DNA from: Desulfobacter curvatus DSM 3379
GTDB lineage: Bacteria; Desulfobacterota; Desulfobacteria; Desulfobacterales; Desulfobacteraceae
Direction: 5' to 3'
Assembly: GCF_000373985.1 (NCBI RefSeq)
Contig: NZ_KB893120.1
Span: 1-17,756 of the forward strand
DNA length: 17,756 nt
Within the stretch, counting starts at the first letter, position 1. Each line of letters begins with the position of its first letter. The notes below the pieces were generated by a model. The model saw nothing but the letters and a program-made list of their open reading frames with translations. It had not been told where the DNA came from and ran no database searches. Shown piece by piece: positions 1-7,505 of the stretch. The translations under genes and the position numbers were made by a program.

Positions 1-370
1 GTCACGCCCAGTAAGGCCATAGGAATAAAGCTTGCAGCCTTTTCCATATCCACCATTCCGTAGAAAAGGTAAGTCAATGAGCCAGTACCTTTTCCGGCAA
101 TTTGGGTGAATATAGAAATGGCAACCGCTTCGGAGGGTCTGATATCTAAAAAAGTTAAGACCGGTATCCAGAGCCCCCCCCTCCCAGCCCCGCAAACATG
201 ACCATGGTTCCCACGGCGATGGCCAACAAATGGACACCTATAAATTGGGAAAGGCTTAATGGAATACCTGTTCCCAGGAATGAAGATATAAAAAAAATAT
301 AAATTATATCAATTAGCACCCAAAAGGCAAAATATCTTGGGATTTTACGAAGCCAGAACAAAATTTCCAT
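1..370 (-). pseudogene. TauE/SafE-family membrane permease, frameshifted at a G8 tract and cut by the window edge
   Basis: Read from the ATG at 370, the protein opens with a hydrophobic segment and reaches the glycine-rich stretch FAGLGGGG typical of TauE/SafE sulfite/sulfonate-type permeases, then hits a stop at 155. One frame over, the family sequence continues without a break to base 1 (LWIPVLTFLDIRPSEAVAIS, then IFTQIAGKGTGSLTYLFYG). The switch falls in the run of eight C at 174-181 (G8 on the coding strand); nine would restore the frame. The ATG overlaps the stop of the upstream membrane gene (TAATG), so the two are probably translated together. The family moves sulfur-containing or organic anions across the inner membrane; the substrate here cannot be told. 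Because both halves are well conserved, a sequencing error or a phase-variable tract is as likely as real decay. Confidence 0.8.
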
Positions 371-1218
371 TATTCATAATTCTTTTTGTTTTCACTCTCA
401 TTTACTCCCAGATATTTTCCATACTGCCGGGTAATAAAGACAAGAGTGGTTAAAAAAGCGGATAGTCGTACCAGGTGCCAGATCCACCACATACCATTCC
501 ATGGGCTTGAAAATGGGAAAATCATAGCGGAAATTCCAAATAGATAAGCCAAACAAGCAAAAAGCAAATCCAGCTTGTTGCCTCTTTGCCGGTACTCCTG
601 ATAAAACTTAAATACTGAGGCGATAAACAGAAGGCTTGCTGTTAGGTTGATCAGCACTGCTGCCATGGTAAATTTGCCGTCAAACAAGGGCATAATTCGA
701 GGCACATCGCCCGGAAACAGCAGAGCCCTCAATCCGATTGAAACCGATAAGGTAATAAATCCAAAGTATATAAAACGTAGTTCGTTAAGGCTTCCAAATC
801 GTCGTCTTTTGCAGAACCAGACCGAAGCAAAGAAAAAACTGCCTGATAGACTGGCTACACTGTGAAGAAAAATAAAAGAATCTCCAAGCCGGCTTATGGC
901 GTGGGCTGTATCAAGTATCCCCATGCTCGCAAATCCTGTCGCCAGCATAACTAAAATAGCATCTAACTTTTCTTTGGATTGGATGAACAGTATTATGGAA
1001 ATTAGGCAGGAAATCATACCGCCAAGAGTTTCTATTGTCGAATGTAACTGAAGATGGTGCCACTGCCAAGCATATAGCCTATCAAATAATCCTAACAGCG
1101 CACCACCTAACGCCAGGGCTGTAATCAGAAGTATTTTTGCAGGTGTAATTGAAAACATCCGGTTAAGGCCCCTTGTTAATAAAATTTCGGTTAATATGAG
1201 TTTTATATACGTCCCCAT
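370..1218 (-). CDS. Eight-TM MASE3-like membrane sensor protein without an output domain
   Basis: The 282-residue protein has about eight hydrophobic segments (near residues 28-45, 62-79, 84-105, 115-135, 147-168, 184-206, 216-236, 243-264). The pattern GFASMGILDTAHAI (95-108), followed by a helix ending in ASVWF and a late WHLVRL, resembles the MASE3 membrane sensor module normally found N-terminal to histidine kinases and cyclic-di-GMP enzymes. Here the protein stops about 18 residues after the last helix, so no kinase, GGDEF or other output domain is present. The stop overlaps the start of the TauE/SafE gene (TAATG), suggesting a two-gene operon in which this protein might partner the permease. 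The start is uncertain: the ATG at 1218 has only a weak AAAGAAGA immediately before it, and Met21 (at 1158) is an alternative. The family assignment is from motif memory and moderate. Confidence 0.65.
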   Translation of the reverse strand: MGTYIKLILTEILLTRGLNRMFSITPAKILLITALALGGALLGLFDRLYAWQWHHLQLHSTIETLGGMISCLISIILFIQSKEKLDAILVMLATGFASMGILDTAHAISRLGDSFIFLHSVASLSGSFFFASVWFCKRRRFGSLNELRFIYFGFITLSVSIGLRALLFPGDVPRIMPLFDGKFTMAAVLINLTASLLFIASVFKFYQEYRQRGNKLDLLFACLAYLFGISAMIFPFSSPWNGMWWIWHLVRLSAFLTTLVFITRQYGKYLGVNESENKKNYE

Positions 1219-1579
1219 TCTTCTTTTTACAAGAAGCGTATTCTTTCCTAATGATTGAAATTCAGGTCCAGCAATTTATAGATCGAATTTAAGGTTATGT
1301 AAGGCGAGCTTTTTGTCTATACATTGAATCCCGAGAACCTTTCCACACAAGGAGTTGACTACTTCTGATATTGATGATGTCAACTCGAATCTTATTAATC
1401 TATAAAGTGAGCCCGACCTGAATTATTCCGAGTCGCTACAATTATCGATCAAAAACTACAGTTTTTGGAACATGAACTGTACCCGAGAATAATCATGTCC
1501 CAAAAAGTTATTTTTAATTTTTGTTGCATGATGTTATATAAACTCTTATAGCTTTTGGTACATAAACAGGGGGTAGAAG
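1219..1579. other. Intergenic region between divergent genes
   Basis: No coding region is convincing here. Two inverted repeats lie ahead of the Uma2 gene: AAAAACT-AC-AGTTTTT at 1451-1466, and GGAACATGA (1467-1475) facing TCATGTCCC (1493-1501), with one mismatch. They could be an operator or a transcript hairpin. Both divergent promoters should lie here, but I see no clear -35/-10 pair. Confidence 0.5.
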
Positions 1580-2176
1580 ATGCCAGCACAGCCGCAAGAG
1601 AAAAATTTGATGTCACCGGCTGAATATTTGGAGATGGAAAGAACCTCTCTGGATATTAAGCATGAATTTTTTAATGGTGAGGTCTTCGCTATGGTTGGGG
1701 CCAGCAGGAACCACAACCGCATAAATGTGAATTTGACAAAAAAATTAGGGATAAATTTTGAAACCAACCCAGCCCATTGCGAAGTGTTCTCTAATGACAT
1801 GCGGGTTAAAACGGCAGAAAATTATACCTATCCTGATCTTATTATTTCCTGTGGTGATGCAAAATTTGAAGATGATAAGTTTGACACTCTAACAAATCCC
1901 GTTATCATTATCGAAATTCTTTCAGATTCAACCGAACGTTTTGATAGGACGAAAAAGTTTGCTTATTATCGGGCAATTCCTACGCTTCAAGAATACATCC
2001 TTGTTTCCCAACATGAATGTTGGGTTGAGCAATATATACGCCAGAACGATATGTGGGGTTATCAATCATACGATAGGTTAGACCAGATTTTGAAGCTGGA
2101 ATACATTAATTTTGAACTCCCGTTATCTGAAATCTATTTGAATGTTGAGTTTAAAGATGAGCCTCGCAAAATTTGA
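1580..2176 (+). CDS. Uma2-family (DUF820) PD-(D/E)XK nuclease-like protein
   Basis: A 198-residue protein with the Uma2 pattern in order: MSPAEYLEMER near the start, KHEFFNGEV (27-35), YPDLIIS with Asp86, IIEILSDST with Glu112, FDRTKKFAYYR with Lys125/126, and IPTLQEYILVSQ. Asp86, Glu112 and the Lys pair fit the restriction-endonuclease-like metal-binding core. The family is common in cyanobacteria and sporadic elsewhere; its biological role is not established, though a DNase activity is expected from the fold. AGGGGG at 1568-1573 gives a good ribosome binding site about 6 bases before the ATG. It is followed 46 bases later by a serine recombinase on the same strand, so the pair may have arrived together on a mobile segment. 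Length is normal for the family. Confidence 0.85.
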   Translation: MPAQPQEKNLMSPAEYLEMERTSLDIKHEFFNGEVFAMVGASRNHNRINVNLTKKLGINFETNPAHCEVFSNDMRVKTAENYTYPDLIISCGDAKFEDDKFDTLTNPVIIIEILSDSTERFDRTKKFAYYRAIPTLQEYILVSQHECWVEQYIRQNDMWGYQSYDRLDQILKLEYINFELPLSEIYLNVEFKDEPRKI

Positions 2177-2222
2177 AATCAGCAGGAACAGCAGATTTTT
2201 TCAATAGAAGGGATTTTAGACA

Positions 2223-2798
2223 ATGCACCCCAAAGGACATAAAGCGGAAATAGGATATAGAAGGGTATCATCAACAAACCAAAAAACAGACCGGCAACTT
2301 GACGGTGTCCCTCTGGATAAAATTTTTGAGGATAAACAAACAGGCAAAGACACCAACCGGCCCCAACTTCAGGCTTGTCTGGATTACCTTCGGGAAGGGG
2401 ACCGGCTGCACGTCCATTCTATGGACCGGTTAGCCCGGAGCCTTGCCGACCTCCAGATCATGGTTCAGGACCTGACCAGTCAGGGGATTGTTGTCAAATT
2501 TCACACAGAAGGTTTGGAATTTACCGGAGAGGACAATCCCATGTCGATGCTGATGCTTCAGATCATGGGAGCCGTTGCGGAGTTCGAGCGTTCCCTGATC
2601 CGGGAACGGCAAACTGAAGGGATAAAAAAAGCCCTGGCAAAAGGCGTGAAGTTCGGCAGGTCTCCCAAATTGACCCTGGCCGATAAATATCAGATTGCTG
2701 ATCTGGTAGAGCAAGGGCAAGAAAAGAACGCGTTGGCTGAACAGTTTGGGGTGTCCCGGCAGACCATTTACCGGGCGTTAAAAGAAGTTCAAGCGTAA
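2223..2798 (+). CDS. Serine recombinase (resolvase/invertase family)
   Basis: A 191-residue protein of the small serine resolvase/invertase type. The N-terminal catalytic domain carries IGYRRVSS with the nucleophile Ser16, then FEDKQTGKDTNRPQL, the MDRLARS motif (68-73) with the arginines that assist catalysis, and LMLQIMGAVAEFERSLIRERQ (long E helix). The C-terminal 40 residues (KLTLADKYQIADLV through VSRQTIYRALK) form a Hin/resolvase-like helix-turn-helix. It should catalyse site-specific recombination between two short crossover sites. No transposase of the Tn3 type sits beside it, so it could be a free-standing resolvase, an invertase or the remnant of an element. Near-palindromes just downstream (2856-2878, 2948-2961) are candidate binding sites. 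Frames are intact and all catalytic residues visible to me are present. Confidence 0.93.
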   Translation: MHPKGHKAEIGYRRVSSTNQKTDRQLDGVPLDKIFEDKQTGKDTNRPQLQACLDYLREGDRLHVHSMDRLARSLADLQIMVQDLTSQGIVVKFHTEGLEFTGEDNPMSMLMLQIMGAVAEFERSLIRERQTEGIKKALAKGVKFGRSPKLTLADKYQIADLVEQGQEKNALAEQFGVSRQTIYRALKEVQA

Positions 2799-2855
2799 AT
2801 CAGAAATTTTGGAAGAATTAAGATGTGTGAATGCATGTAGGTGCAGATAATATCG

Positions 2856-2878
2856 AATAATCCCGGTCCGGTATTATT
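2856..2878. repeat. 23-bp near-perfect palindrome downstream of the serine recombinase
   Basis: AATAATCCCGG-T-CCGGTATTATT has 11-bp arms with one mismatch and a single central base. It lies 58 bases after the recombinase stop. It could be a recombinase site or a weak terminator (GC-rich stem core, AT-rich edges, no T tract). Confidence 0.5.
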
Positions 2879-2947
2879 TAAATCTGGCCGAGGTATTCTG
2901 ATAAAATCAAGCCAGGCCGATTATAAAATCAGGTCACTATAGATACA

Positions 2948-2961
2948 GGTTCGCTCGAACC
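2948..2961. repeat. 14-bp palindrome GGTTCG-CT-CGAACC
   Basis: Perfect 6-bp arms around CT, between the recombinase gene and the insertion sequence. Two near-identical ATAAAATCAAG/ATAAAATCAGG direct motifs occur in the preceding 60 bases, which makes this short spacer unusually repeat-rich. Confidence 0.4.
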
Positions 2962-3021
2962 TTTCCGAGGGAAGTATTCAATAACAAAATAAGTCAACGC
3001 TTTCACTGGCAATGATTACAC

Positions 3022-3036
3022 CCCTGTCCTTCGCAA
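3022..3036. repeat. Left terminal inverted repeat of the insertion sequence
   Basis: CCCTGTCCTTCGCAA; exact inverse complement of 4311-4325. Confidence 0.85.
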
Positions 3037-3218
3037 AAATTAATCCGTGGTAAATTTGTCGAAAAAATATTCTCCTCTATGCAGCGATTGAATGAAATAC
3101 CCACTGTCCAGTTTATTTGAAAAGACGGATTCAATGTGAAATTTTTAATTGAGGTCGATTCTGAGCACAGATCAGCAAAGACCGTTCGATGCTTTTGATA
3201 TCAGAACGATTTGAGTTT

Positions 3219-4250
3219 TCAGGCCGCTTTCTTCCACTCGTATCGATGATGTAATCCACCAATACGCGGCAAATCAATTATCTTGCATTTGCCGACAGGT
3301 CTGGGTTGGATCGGCCGACCGTTGGGCGTATTTTTTCCAAGGCTCAAATGTGTTCTGTCGTTATGATAATATTGGAAATACGCGCAAAGAATGTTTTTCA
3401 GATGTCCTTGGTTCAATACGATGACATTGTTTGTACATTCTCGTCTGATCGAGCCGATCACCCGTTCAACAAAAGGGTTTTGCCAAGGGCTTTGCGGGGC
3501 CGAGACCACTTCTTTGATGCCCATGTTTTTCACTCGATTGCGGAAAAAAACGCCATAGATTGCATCCCGATCCCGCATCAGATACTTCGGTGCCGTATCC
3601 CAGGGGAAGGCCTCCACGATCTGTTGGGTTGTCCACTCGGCCGTCGGATTTGAGGTTATATTGAAATGTACGACTTTGCGGCGGCTGTGGCTGAGGATCA
3701 CCAGGACGAACAGAATATTAAAGGTGACTGTTGGAACAGTGAAAAAGTCAATCGAACACTTGTTAATATGATTTTTCAAGAAAGTCCGCCAGGTTTGAGA
3801 CGGCTTTGAATTCGGCGGATGTCGGGGCATCAGGTTCGATACGGTTCGTTCGGAAACCTCGAACCCCAGGCTGAGCAATTCCCCATGAATCCTGGGCGCA
3901 CCCCAGTTTGGATTGGCTGCAGCCATCCTCCTGACCAGATCACGGATTTCACGACTGACTTGAGGCCTTCCCGGGCCTTTGGATTTGAATTTCCAGAAAA
4001 GTTTGAAACCCTTGCGATGCCAGTAGACAACAGTATCCGGCTTTACAATGATGAGAGATTTACGCCAAGGAGTCCAAATTCGGGAAAGCAAAACCCAGAA
4101 GAGCCGATCCACCATTCGAATTTTCTGCCGCTTGTTCGTCCTTTTCATTACGGCCAATTGGTGGCGAAGCGCAAGGTTTTCGGCAGCGAGATTCGAAGTG
4201 ACTTTGAACTTCAGCCATATGAATAAAACAAAATTTCCAAGCATTTTCAT
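3219..4250 (-). CDS. IS transposase with integrase core (rve) domain
   Basis: From the ATG at 4250 the protein has 343 residues. It begins with a hydrophobic/helical leader and ENLALRHQLAVMKR, continues through an HTH-like middle with PNWGAPRIHGELLSLGFEVS, and has the DDE core: CSIDFF (Asp168), LMRDRD (Asp227 or Asp229) and NPFVERVIGSIRREC (Glu262), about 35 residues after the second Asp. It ends in FQYYHNDRTHLSLGKNTPNGR, typical of rve transposases. A longer open frame reaching up to 4487 reads antisense through the metallopeptidase gene and is not the real start; GGAG at 4255-4258 supports ATG 4250 (or 4253). The catalytic residues are all present and the frame is intact, so the element may still be active. 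Confidence 0.9.
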   Translation of the reverse strand: MKMLGNFVLFIWLKFKVTSNLAAENLALRHQLAVMKRTNKRQKIRMVDRLFWVLLSRIWTPWRKSLIIVKPDTVVYWHRKGFKLFWKFKSKGPGRPQVSREIRDLVRRMAAANPNWGAPRIHGELLSLGFEVSERTVSNLMPRHPPNSKPSQTWRTFLKNHINKCSIDFFTVPTVTFNILFVLVILSHSRRKVVHFNITSNPTAEWTTQQIVEAFPWDTAPKYLMRDRDAIYGVFFRNRVKNMGIKEVVSAPQSPWQNPFVERVIGSIRRECTNNVIVLNQGHLKNILCAYFQYYHNDRTHLSLGKNTPNGRPIQPRPVGKCKIIDLPRIGGLHHRYEWKKAA

Positions 4251-4293
4251 CATGACTCCAACTTGGCAGGCGTATACAAATTTGTCAATGATT

Positions 4294-5325
4294 TCAGAAA
4301 GTACGAATACTTGCGAAGGACAGGGCAAAATAAGGCATGGACCAGTCCGAATAATTAAACACAAAGAGATCATCTTTGCCATCACCGTTGAAATCTCCAG
4401 CATAGGACTTTCTATAGGTATAATCATGATAAGGGTCCAGAACCGTCTGCAGCCTGTTATAACAAACTGAACAGAAAGCAGGGGCATTGCTGTTCATCCT
4501 GTCATTGCAGGATGACCGATAAAGGTCAAATCTATAACGGGTTGTACCCAGAGTCGCACCTTCAAAAATGCCGATGTCCTGGGAATTATCCGTAACATCG
4601 GCACAATTGGTCGTAACAGGTGTGCTGGGATCAATAAAGGACTTCCATTTGACTTTATTCCTGTCGGTCTCAATGGTCAGGTTGGCTTGATTGGGTTCCG
4701 AACCCGTGTAATGGGTGTTCCCACCTGTATATTCATCACCGAGATTCCCCACCATATGTCCCATTTCATGGGCTACCGTGGTCCAGTTCGAGCTGGTGGT
4801 CACGGCAAAACTATCTCCTCTCCGGCACCCCCCGCCTCCAGGCTCATTGAGTATGATAAAAACAAAATCCCGTTGGGGGACAAGGGAGTTGAGAACGTTA
4901 TTGATCAAGGTGCTTGAATTGGGCCCTGGCTCCATCCAGCACCGATCCCAAATGCCGCTGTAACGATAGCCAAAGGCCGTATTCCTGGCAGTTGTGACAT
5001 TTCCGTTGACATCCACCTGGGTAACACCCGAATCCGTTGAATTGGCATTCACCCGATAGATATTAAAGGCATTTAATGTTTCCATGAAAACATCATCACT
5101 GAAAACCCCGTTAAAAATAAAATTATTGACCAGGGTGTTGTATGTGTTTTGATCAGCGGCCTGGAAGCCGTCTCCGATAATAACGAGGTTCTTTTTAGAG
5201 CCATTACTCCCGCTTCTCAGAATTTCCGTTACGGTCTGGGCAAATGCGCCATTACAAAAAAGAGATAGGGCAACAAACGTTACCGCAAAGATATACACCA
5301 TTTGAAATCGTGATAAATATTTCAT
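4294..5325 (-). pseudogene. Secreted M64-type (IgA peptidase-like) metallopeptidase, 3' end lost to an insertion sequence
   Basis: A Sec signal peptide (residues 1-29, ending AFA before Gln30) precedes a domain starting KNLVIIGDGFQ, typical of peptidase family M64. The zinc motif is VAHEMGHMVGNLGDEY (184-199): His186 and His190 bind zinc with Glu187 catalytic, and the later Asp/Glu-Tyr is the M64 extension. Residues 310-324 (GDFNGDGKDDLFVFN) start an FG-GAP/VCBS calcium-binding repeat; the family often continues with several of these. From residue 335 the frame is insertion-sequence DNA and ends at once. The missing part is not found beyond the other end of the element. Its ATG overlaps the stop of the upstream lipoprotein gene (ATGA), indicating coupled translation. 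The catalytic domain is whole, so a secreted but truncated peptidase could still be made. Confidence 0.85.
4311..4325. repeat. Right terminal inverted repeat of the insertion sequence
   Basis: Exact inverse complement of 3022-3036. It lies at the point where the M64-type peptidase coding sequence stops resembling its family. Confidence 0.85.
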
Positions 5326-6371
5326 CGTGTAGCCCTCCCTACCTGAGCTTTGTCAAAACTTTTGATAAGTTCTTCGCTGTTGATCACAGAAATCCGTTTC
5401 AATTGTTTTTTAATCTTGCCAAACATCAAGGGGCTTATTTTATCAGGCATGCCTGTATCTTCCTCAAGAAAATAAAAATCCAAGGCTGCCCTTGAAAGGT
5501 TTTCTCTTTTCAGAAACGCATCGGGTATGGATATGGAAAAAAAACCATGTTTGGCACGTGAGATATAGCGGCCCGGTTGTTCATCAATGGACCTGACAAG
5601 AAGAGGGTCCTGCATGGAGCCCATGGCCACGATATTATTGTCCAGAAAAGCCGCATAAAAGAATTGACCATTGTAGGTATCCGATTCGATCAGACGGCCT
5701 TCGATGTCCGAGAACTGCTCAATCCGTATGGTGTTTTCCTTGTCAATGTATAGATTCAAACGCGCATAATGGTAGCCTTCTGCTTCTTTTTTCTTTGGAA
5801 TCTTTCGTTTTGTCCCTTCCATGGCCAGACTCTTTTTTGGATGAACTTTACTGTTTGGCTCACCGTCTGAATATTTTTCAGGCTGCCTCTCATCAGGATT
5901 GTCTTTCACAACACTCTTTTCCTGGGGATCAAGGGGCCTGGTTTTATCTTTGGTTGGCAGAGTTTCTGATTTTTTTTGGGGGGGGGGCATCTGCCTTCTT
6001 GTCTCCGGTATTCCCTGGAATCTTTATTTCCATATTCTTTGCCTTAAAATAATATTTCAAATCATGGGGAATCAACTGGGACAATGCCTCATTAACTGGC
6101 ATATTCGTTATGTTAACCGAGACCTTTCGGTCCTTTGACAATTGAGGAACCACAACATCAATTTCATGTTGCTCGTTCAATTCCTTGATAATTTTTAAAA
6201 GGGATGCATTATCAGCTTTAATGGTCATGAGATCTGTTTTTAGATTAAGGGCGATCCGGGGTGCTGTGACGTCCTGTGGAGAGGATGTGTCGGGTGACTT
6301 GCACCCAGCCATAACACCCAGCATCAGAAAAAAAAACAGAATAAAAAACTGCAGGTACTACGTTTTTTCAT
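5322..6371 (-). pseudogene. STN-like lipoprotein, out of frame at two homopolymer tracts, coupled to the M64 peptidase
   Basis: Translation should start at ATG 6371, which has a near-perfect GAGGAGG 6 bases upstream. It begins MKKRSTCSFLFCFFF, then a nine-T run (6328-6336) puts it into a stop. One more T would continue LMLGVMAGC, completing a lipobox (Cys as first mature residue). The next stretch (ALNLKTDLMTIKADNASLLK to YYFKAKNMEIKI) has the shape of an STN/DUF4974 domain as seen in secretins and FecR-like proteins. At 5970-5987 a C10-A8 tract again shifts the frame; losing one base joins it to a Lys/Pro-rich linker and a C-terminal domain of about 150 residues I do not recognise (RLNLYIDKENTIRIEQF onward). 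It ends in ATGA overlap with the peptidase gene. Both shifts lie in long homopolymers while flanking frames are clean, so error or phase variation is plausible. Repaired length would be about 350 residues. Confidence 0.75.
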
Positions 6372-6717
6372 TGGAGACCTCCTCATTCTTAATATGTCCT
6401 TGATTTCAACCTACAGTATCGGGTCAAATCTTCTCAATTTGGTTTTTATGTGTTGCAAAGTAGTAGCATGTTGAGGAGAAGTATCAGCTATACAACAAAT
6501 AATTATCCTGTAATCATAATAAAACAGAGAGGTTAATATGGCCTCGTACTCATAGTTGAAACTCAAGGAAATTTTGTTGAAAATCTGTTAATTATATCAG
6601 CAATAAACATGCCAATTTAAAATTTTCCATTGAAATGCGTTGTAAATTAAGTATAGTAGTCAATTATGGATAATGCAAATTATTTTCTGTAAAAGGCTCA
6701 TGTTGTTTTCCGGGGTC
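6372..6717. other. Intergenic region, no gene seen
   Basis: AT-rich sequence upstream of the lipoprotein gene, which must hold its promoter. The only translation-like signal is AGAGAGG before an ATG at 6538 that stops after five codons; I do not regard it as a gene. No repeat or RNA structure stood out. Confidence 0.5.
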
Positions 6718-6890
6718 TTATTTGATCAAAAATTCAACAAGCGAATGGAGCAGGGCCTTTCCTCCTTTGCCGACATTGTGAACGAACTCAAAGAATCCAA
6801 GATAAAAAGAGGGTTTTTCCTGTGAAATCCCGCGATGTGGCCGCAACCAACCTCGTAGCAGGGACCAGAAGCCTTCCATAGTATTTACAG
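6718..6890 (-). pseudogene. C-terminal remnant of an IS1595/ISXO2-type transposase
   Basis: The minus strand encodes NTMEGFWSLLRGWLRPHRGI followed by YLGFFEFVHNVGKGGKALLH and a stop. This is the end of an IS1595-family DDE transposase: the N-x-x-EG-x-W motif holds its last catalytic residue. The preceding in-frame 43 codons do not resemble the family, and the N-terminal two thirds of the transposase is absent, so this is an old fragment. It lies just left of the AT-rich regulatory region of the DUF39 operon. Confidence 0.7.
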
Positions 6891-7054
6891 TGAATCCAAT
6901 GTCAATTGGGAAATCATGCCAAAACGGGGAGTGAGTTTCAAAGTAAGTCAAATCGTTCTTTTTGGCTCTTATGATCAGCGGAGTCAATGGGGGCTGATGC
7001 TGAATAGAGAACACAGCCCCGCCAGTTTAAAAACATATATTTTGCAATACAAAA

Positions 7055-7071
7055 TGTGTAAAAAATACACA
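7055..7071. promoter_or_regulatory. 17-bp palindromic activator site, distal copy, DUF39 operon
   Basis: TGTGTAAAAAATACACA: perfect 6-bp arms around A5. The identical sequence occurs at 9213-9229 in front of the second sigma-54 operon. Its centre is 132 bp upstream of the next copy. I infer it to be an upstream activating site for the enhancer-binding protein encoded at 14462-15850. Confidence 0.75.
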
Positions 7072-7186
7072 ATATATATTGTATGTGTCGGTCATTCGTT
7101 TGATGGTTCTTTTCTCTTAACTATTTAATATTAAATTACTTTTTTTTAAAATAGTAATTTATGGCAACTAAGTAAATAACAAGTGT

Positions 7187-7203
7187 TGTGTTTATATTTT
7201 ACA
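7187..7203. promoter_or_regulatory. 17-bp activator site, middle copy, weaker
   Basis: TGTGTTTATATTTTACA keeps the outer TGTG/TACA bases of the palindrome. Its centre (7195) is exactly 42 bp (four helical turns) from the next copy, the same spacing as the pair at 9347/9389. Confidence 0.6.
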
Positions 7204-7228
7204 ATTAATGAAGCCAACCACAATGACC

Positions 7229-7245
7229 TGTGTAAAAAACACACA
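7229..7245. promoter_or_regulatory. 17-bp palindromic activator site, promoter-proximal copy, DUF39 operon
   Basis: TGTGTAAAAAACACACA; arms match with one mismatch. Its centre lies 128 bp upstream of the -24 GG of the sigma-54 promoter, a usual distance for an enhancer site acting through DNA looping. Confidence 0.72.
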
Positions 7246-7361
7246 CTTGCAGGATGTTGCAGGGCAATACACATCATATTCTTTTCAAAGAAAGTTATAG
7301 AAGTCTTATAAAATAAATTTATTGTCTCATAAAATCAATTTATTAAATATTAGAACAATTA

Positions 7362-7380
7362 TTTGGCATGGATATAGCAT
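7362..7380 (+). promoter_or_regulatory. Sigma-54 (-24/-12) promoter of the DUF39 operon
   Basis: TTTGGCATGGATATAGCAT has the invariant GG (7365-7366) and GC (7377-7378) separated by ten bases, close to the sigma-54 consensus. Transcription would start near 7390, leaving a leader of roughly 115 bases before the first start codon. It is highly similar to the promoter at 9502-9518. Confidence 0.75.
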
Positions 7381-7505
7381 CATGCGGAATATTTGTGTTT
7401 CAAATTTTGAATACGCTGGGTTTTGTTAAACTGCACCGGTGTTTGAATGGGTGTTGAGTTGGTATAGTAAATAAGTTCCATAGAATTCTTAACAGGAGTC
7501 GGATC

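Larger units (their letters stand above)
3022..4325 (-). mobile_element. Complete insertion sequence (about 1304 bp) encoding an rve-type DDE transposase
   Basis: The element is bounded by 15-bp perfect terminal inverted repeats: CCCTGTCCTTCGCAA at 3022-3036 and its complement at 4311-4325. It contains one transposase gene on the minus strand plus about 180 noncoding bases after it. The right end lies inside a metallopeptidase gene, whose reading frame runs only eight codons into the element. I see no convincing target-site duplication (left flank ATTACAC, right flank CAAAATA), which suggests a deletion or rearrangement after insertion. The exact outer edge could be a few bases inside the 15-bp repeat. 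The family is an IS3/IS481-like integrase-core group; I cannot place it more precisely. Confidence 0.85.

Noticed and set aside
3306..4470. Several plus-strand open frames within the insertion sequence and peptidase gene
   Set aside because: They are antisense to well-supported minus-strand genes and have no recognisable protein features.
4251..4487. Transposase start at 4487 giving a 422-residue protein
   Set aside because: The extra N-terminus is antisense to the peptidase gene outside the insertion sequence; the element's own start is at 4250 or 4253.
6538..6555. Five-codon ORF with AGAGAGG upstream
   Set aside because: Too short and without context; chance or the debris of a lost gene.
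7390..7505. A SAM or other methionine-related riboswitch before the DUF39 operon
   Set aside because: I looked because of the sulfur amino acid link, but no conserved riboswitch core or terminator-like hairpin is visible.
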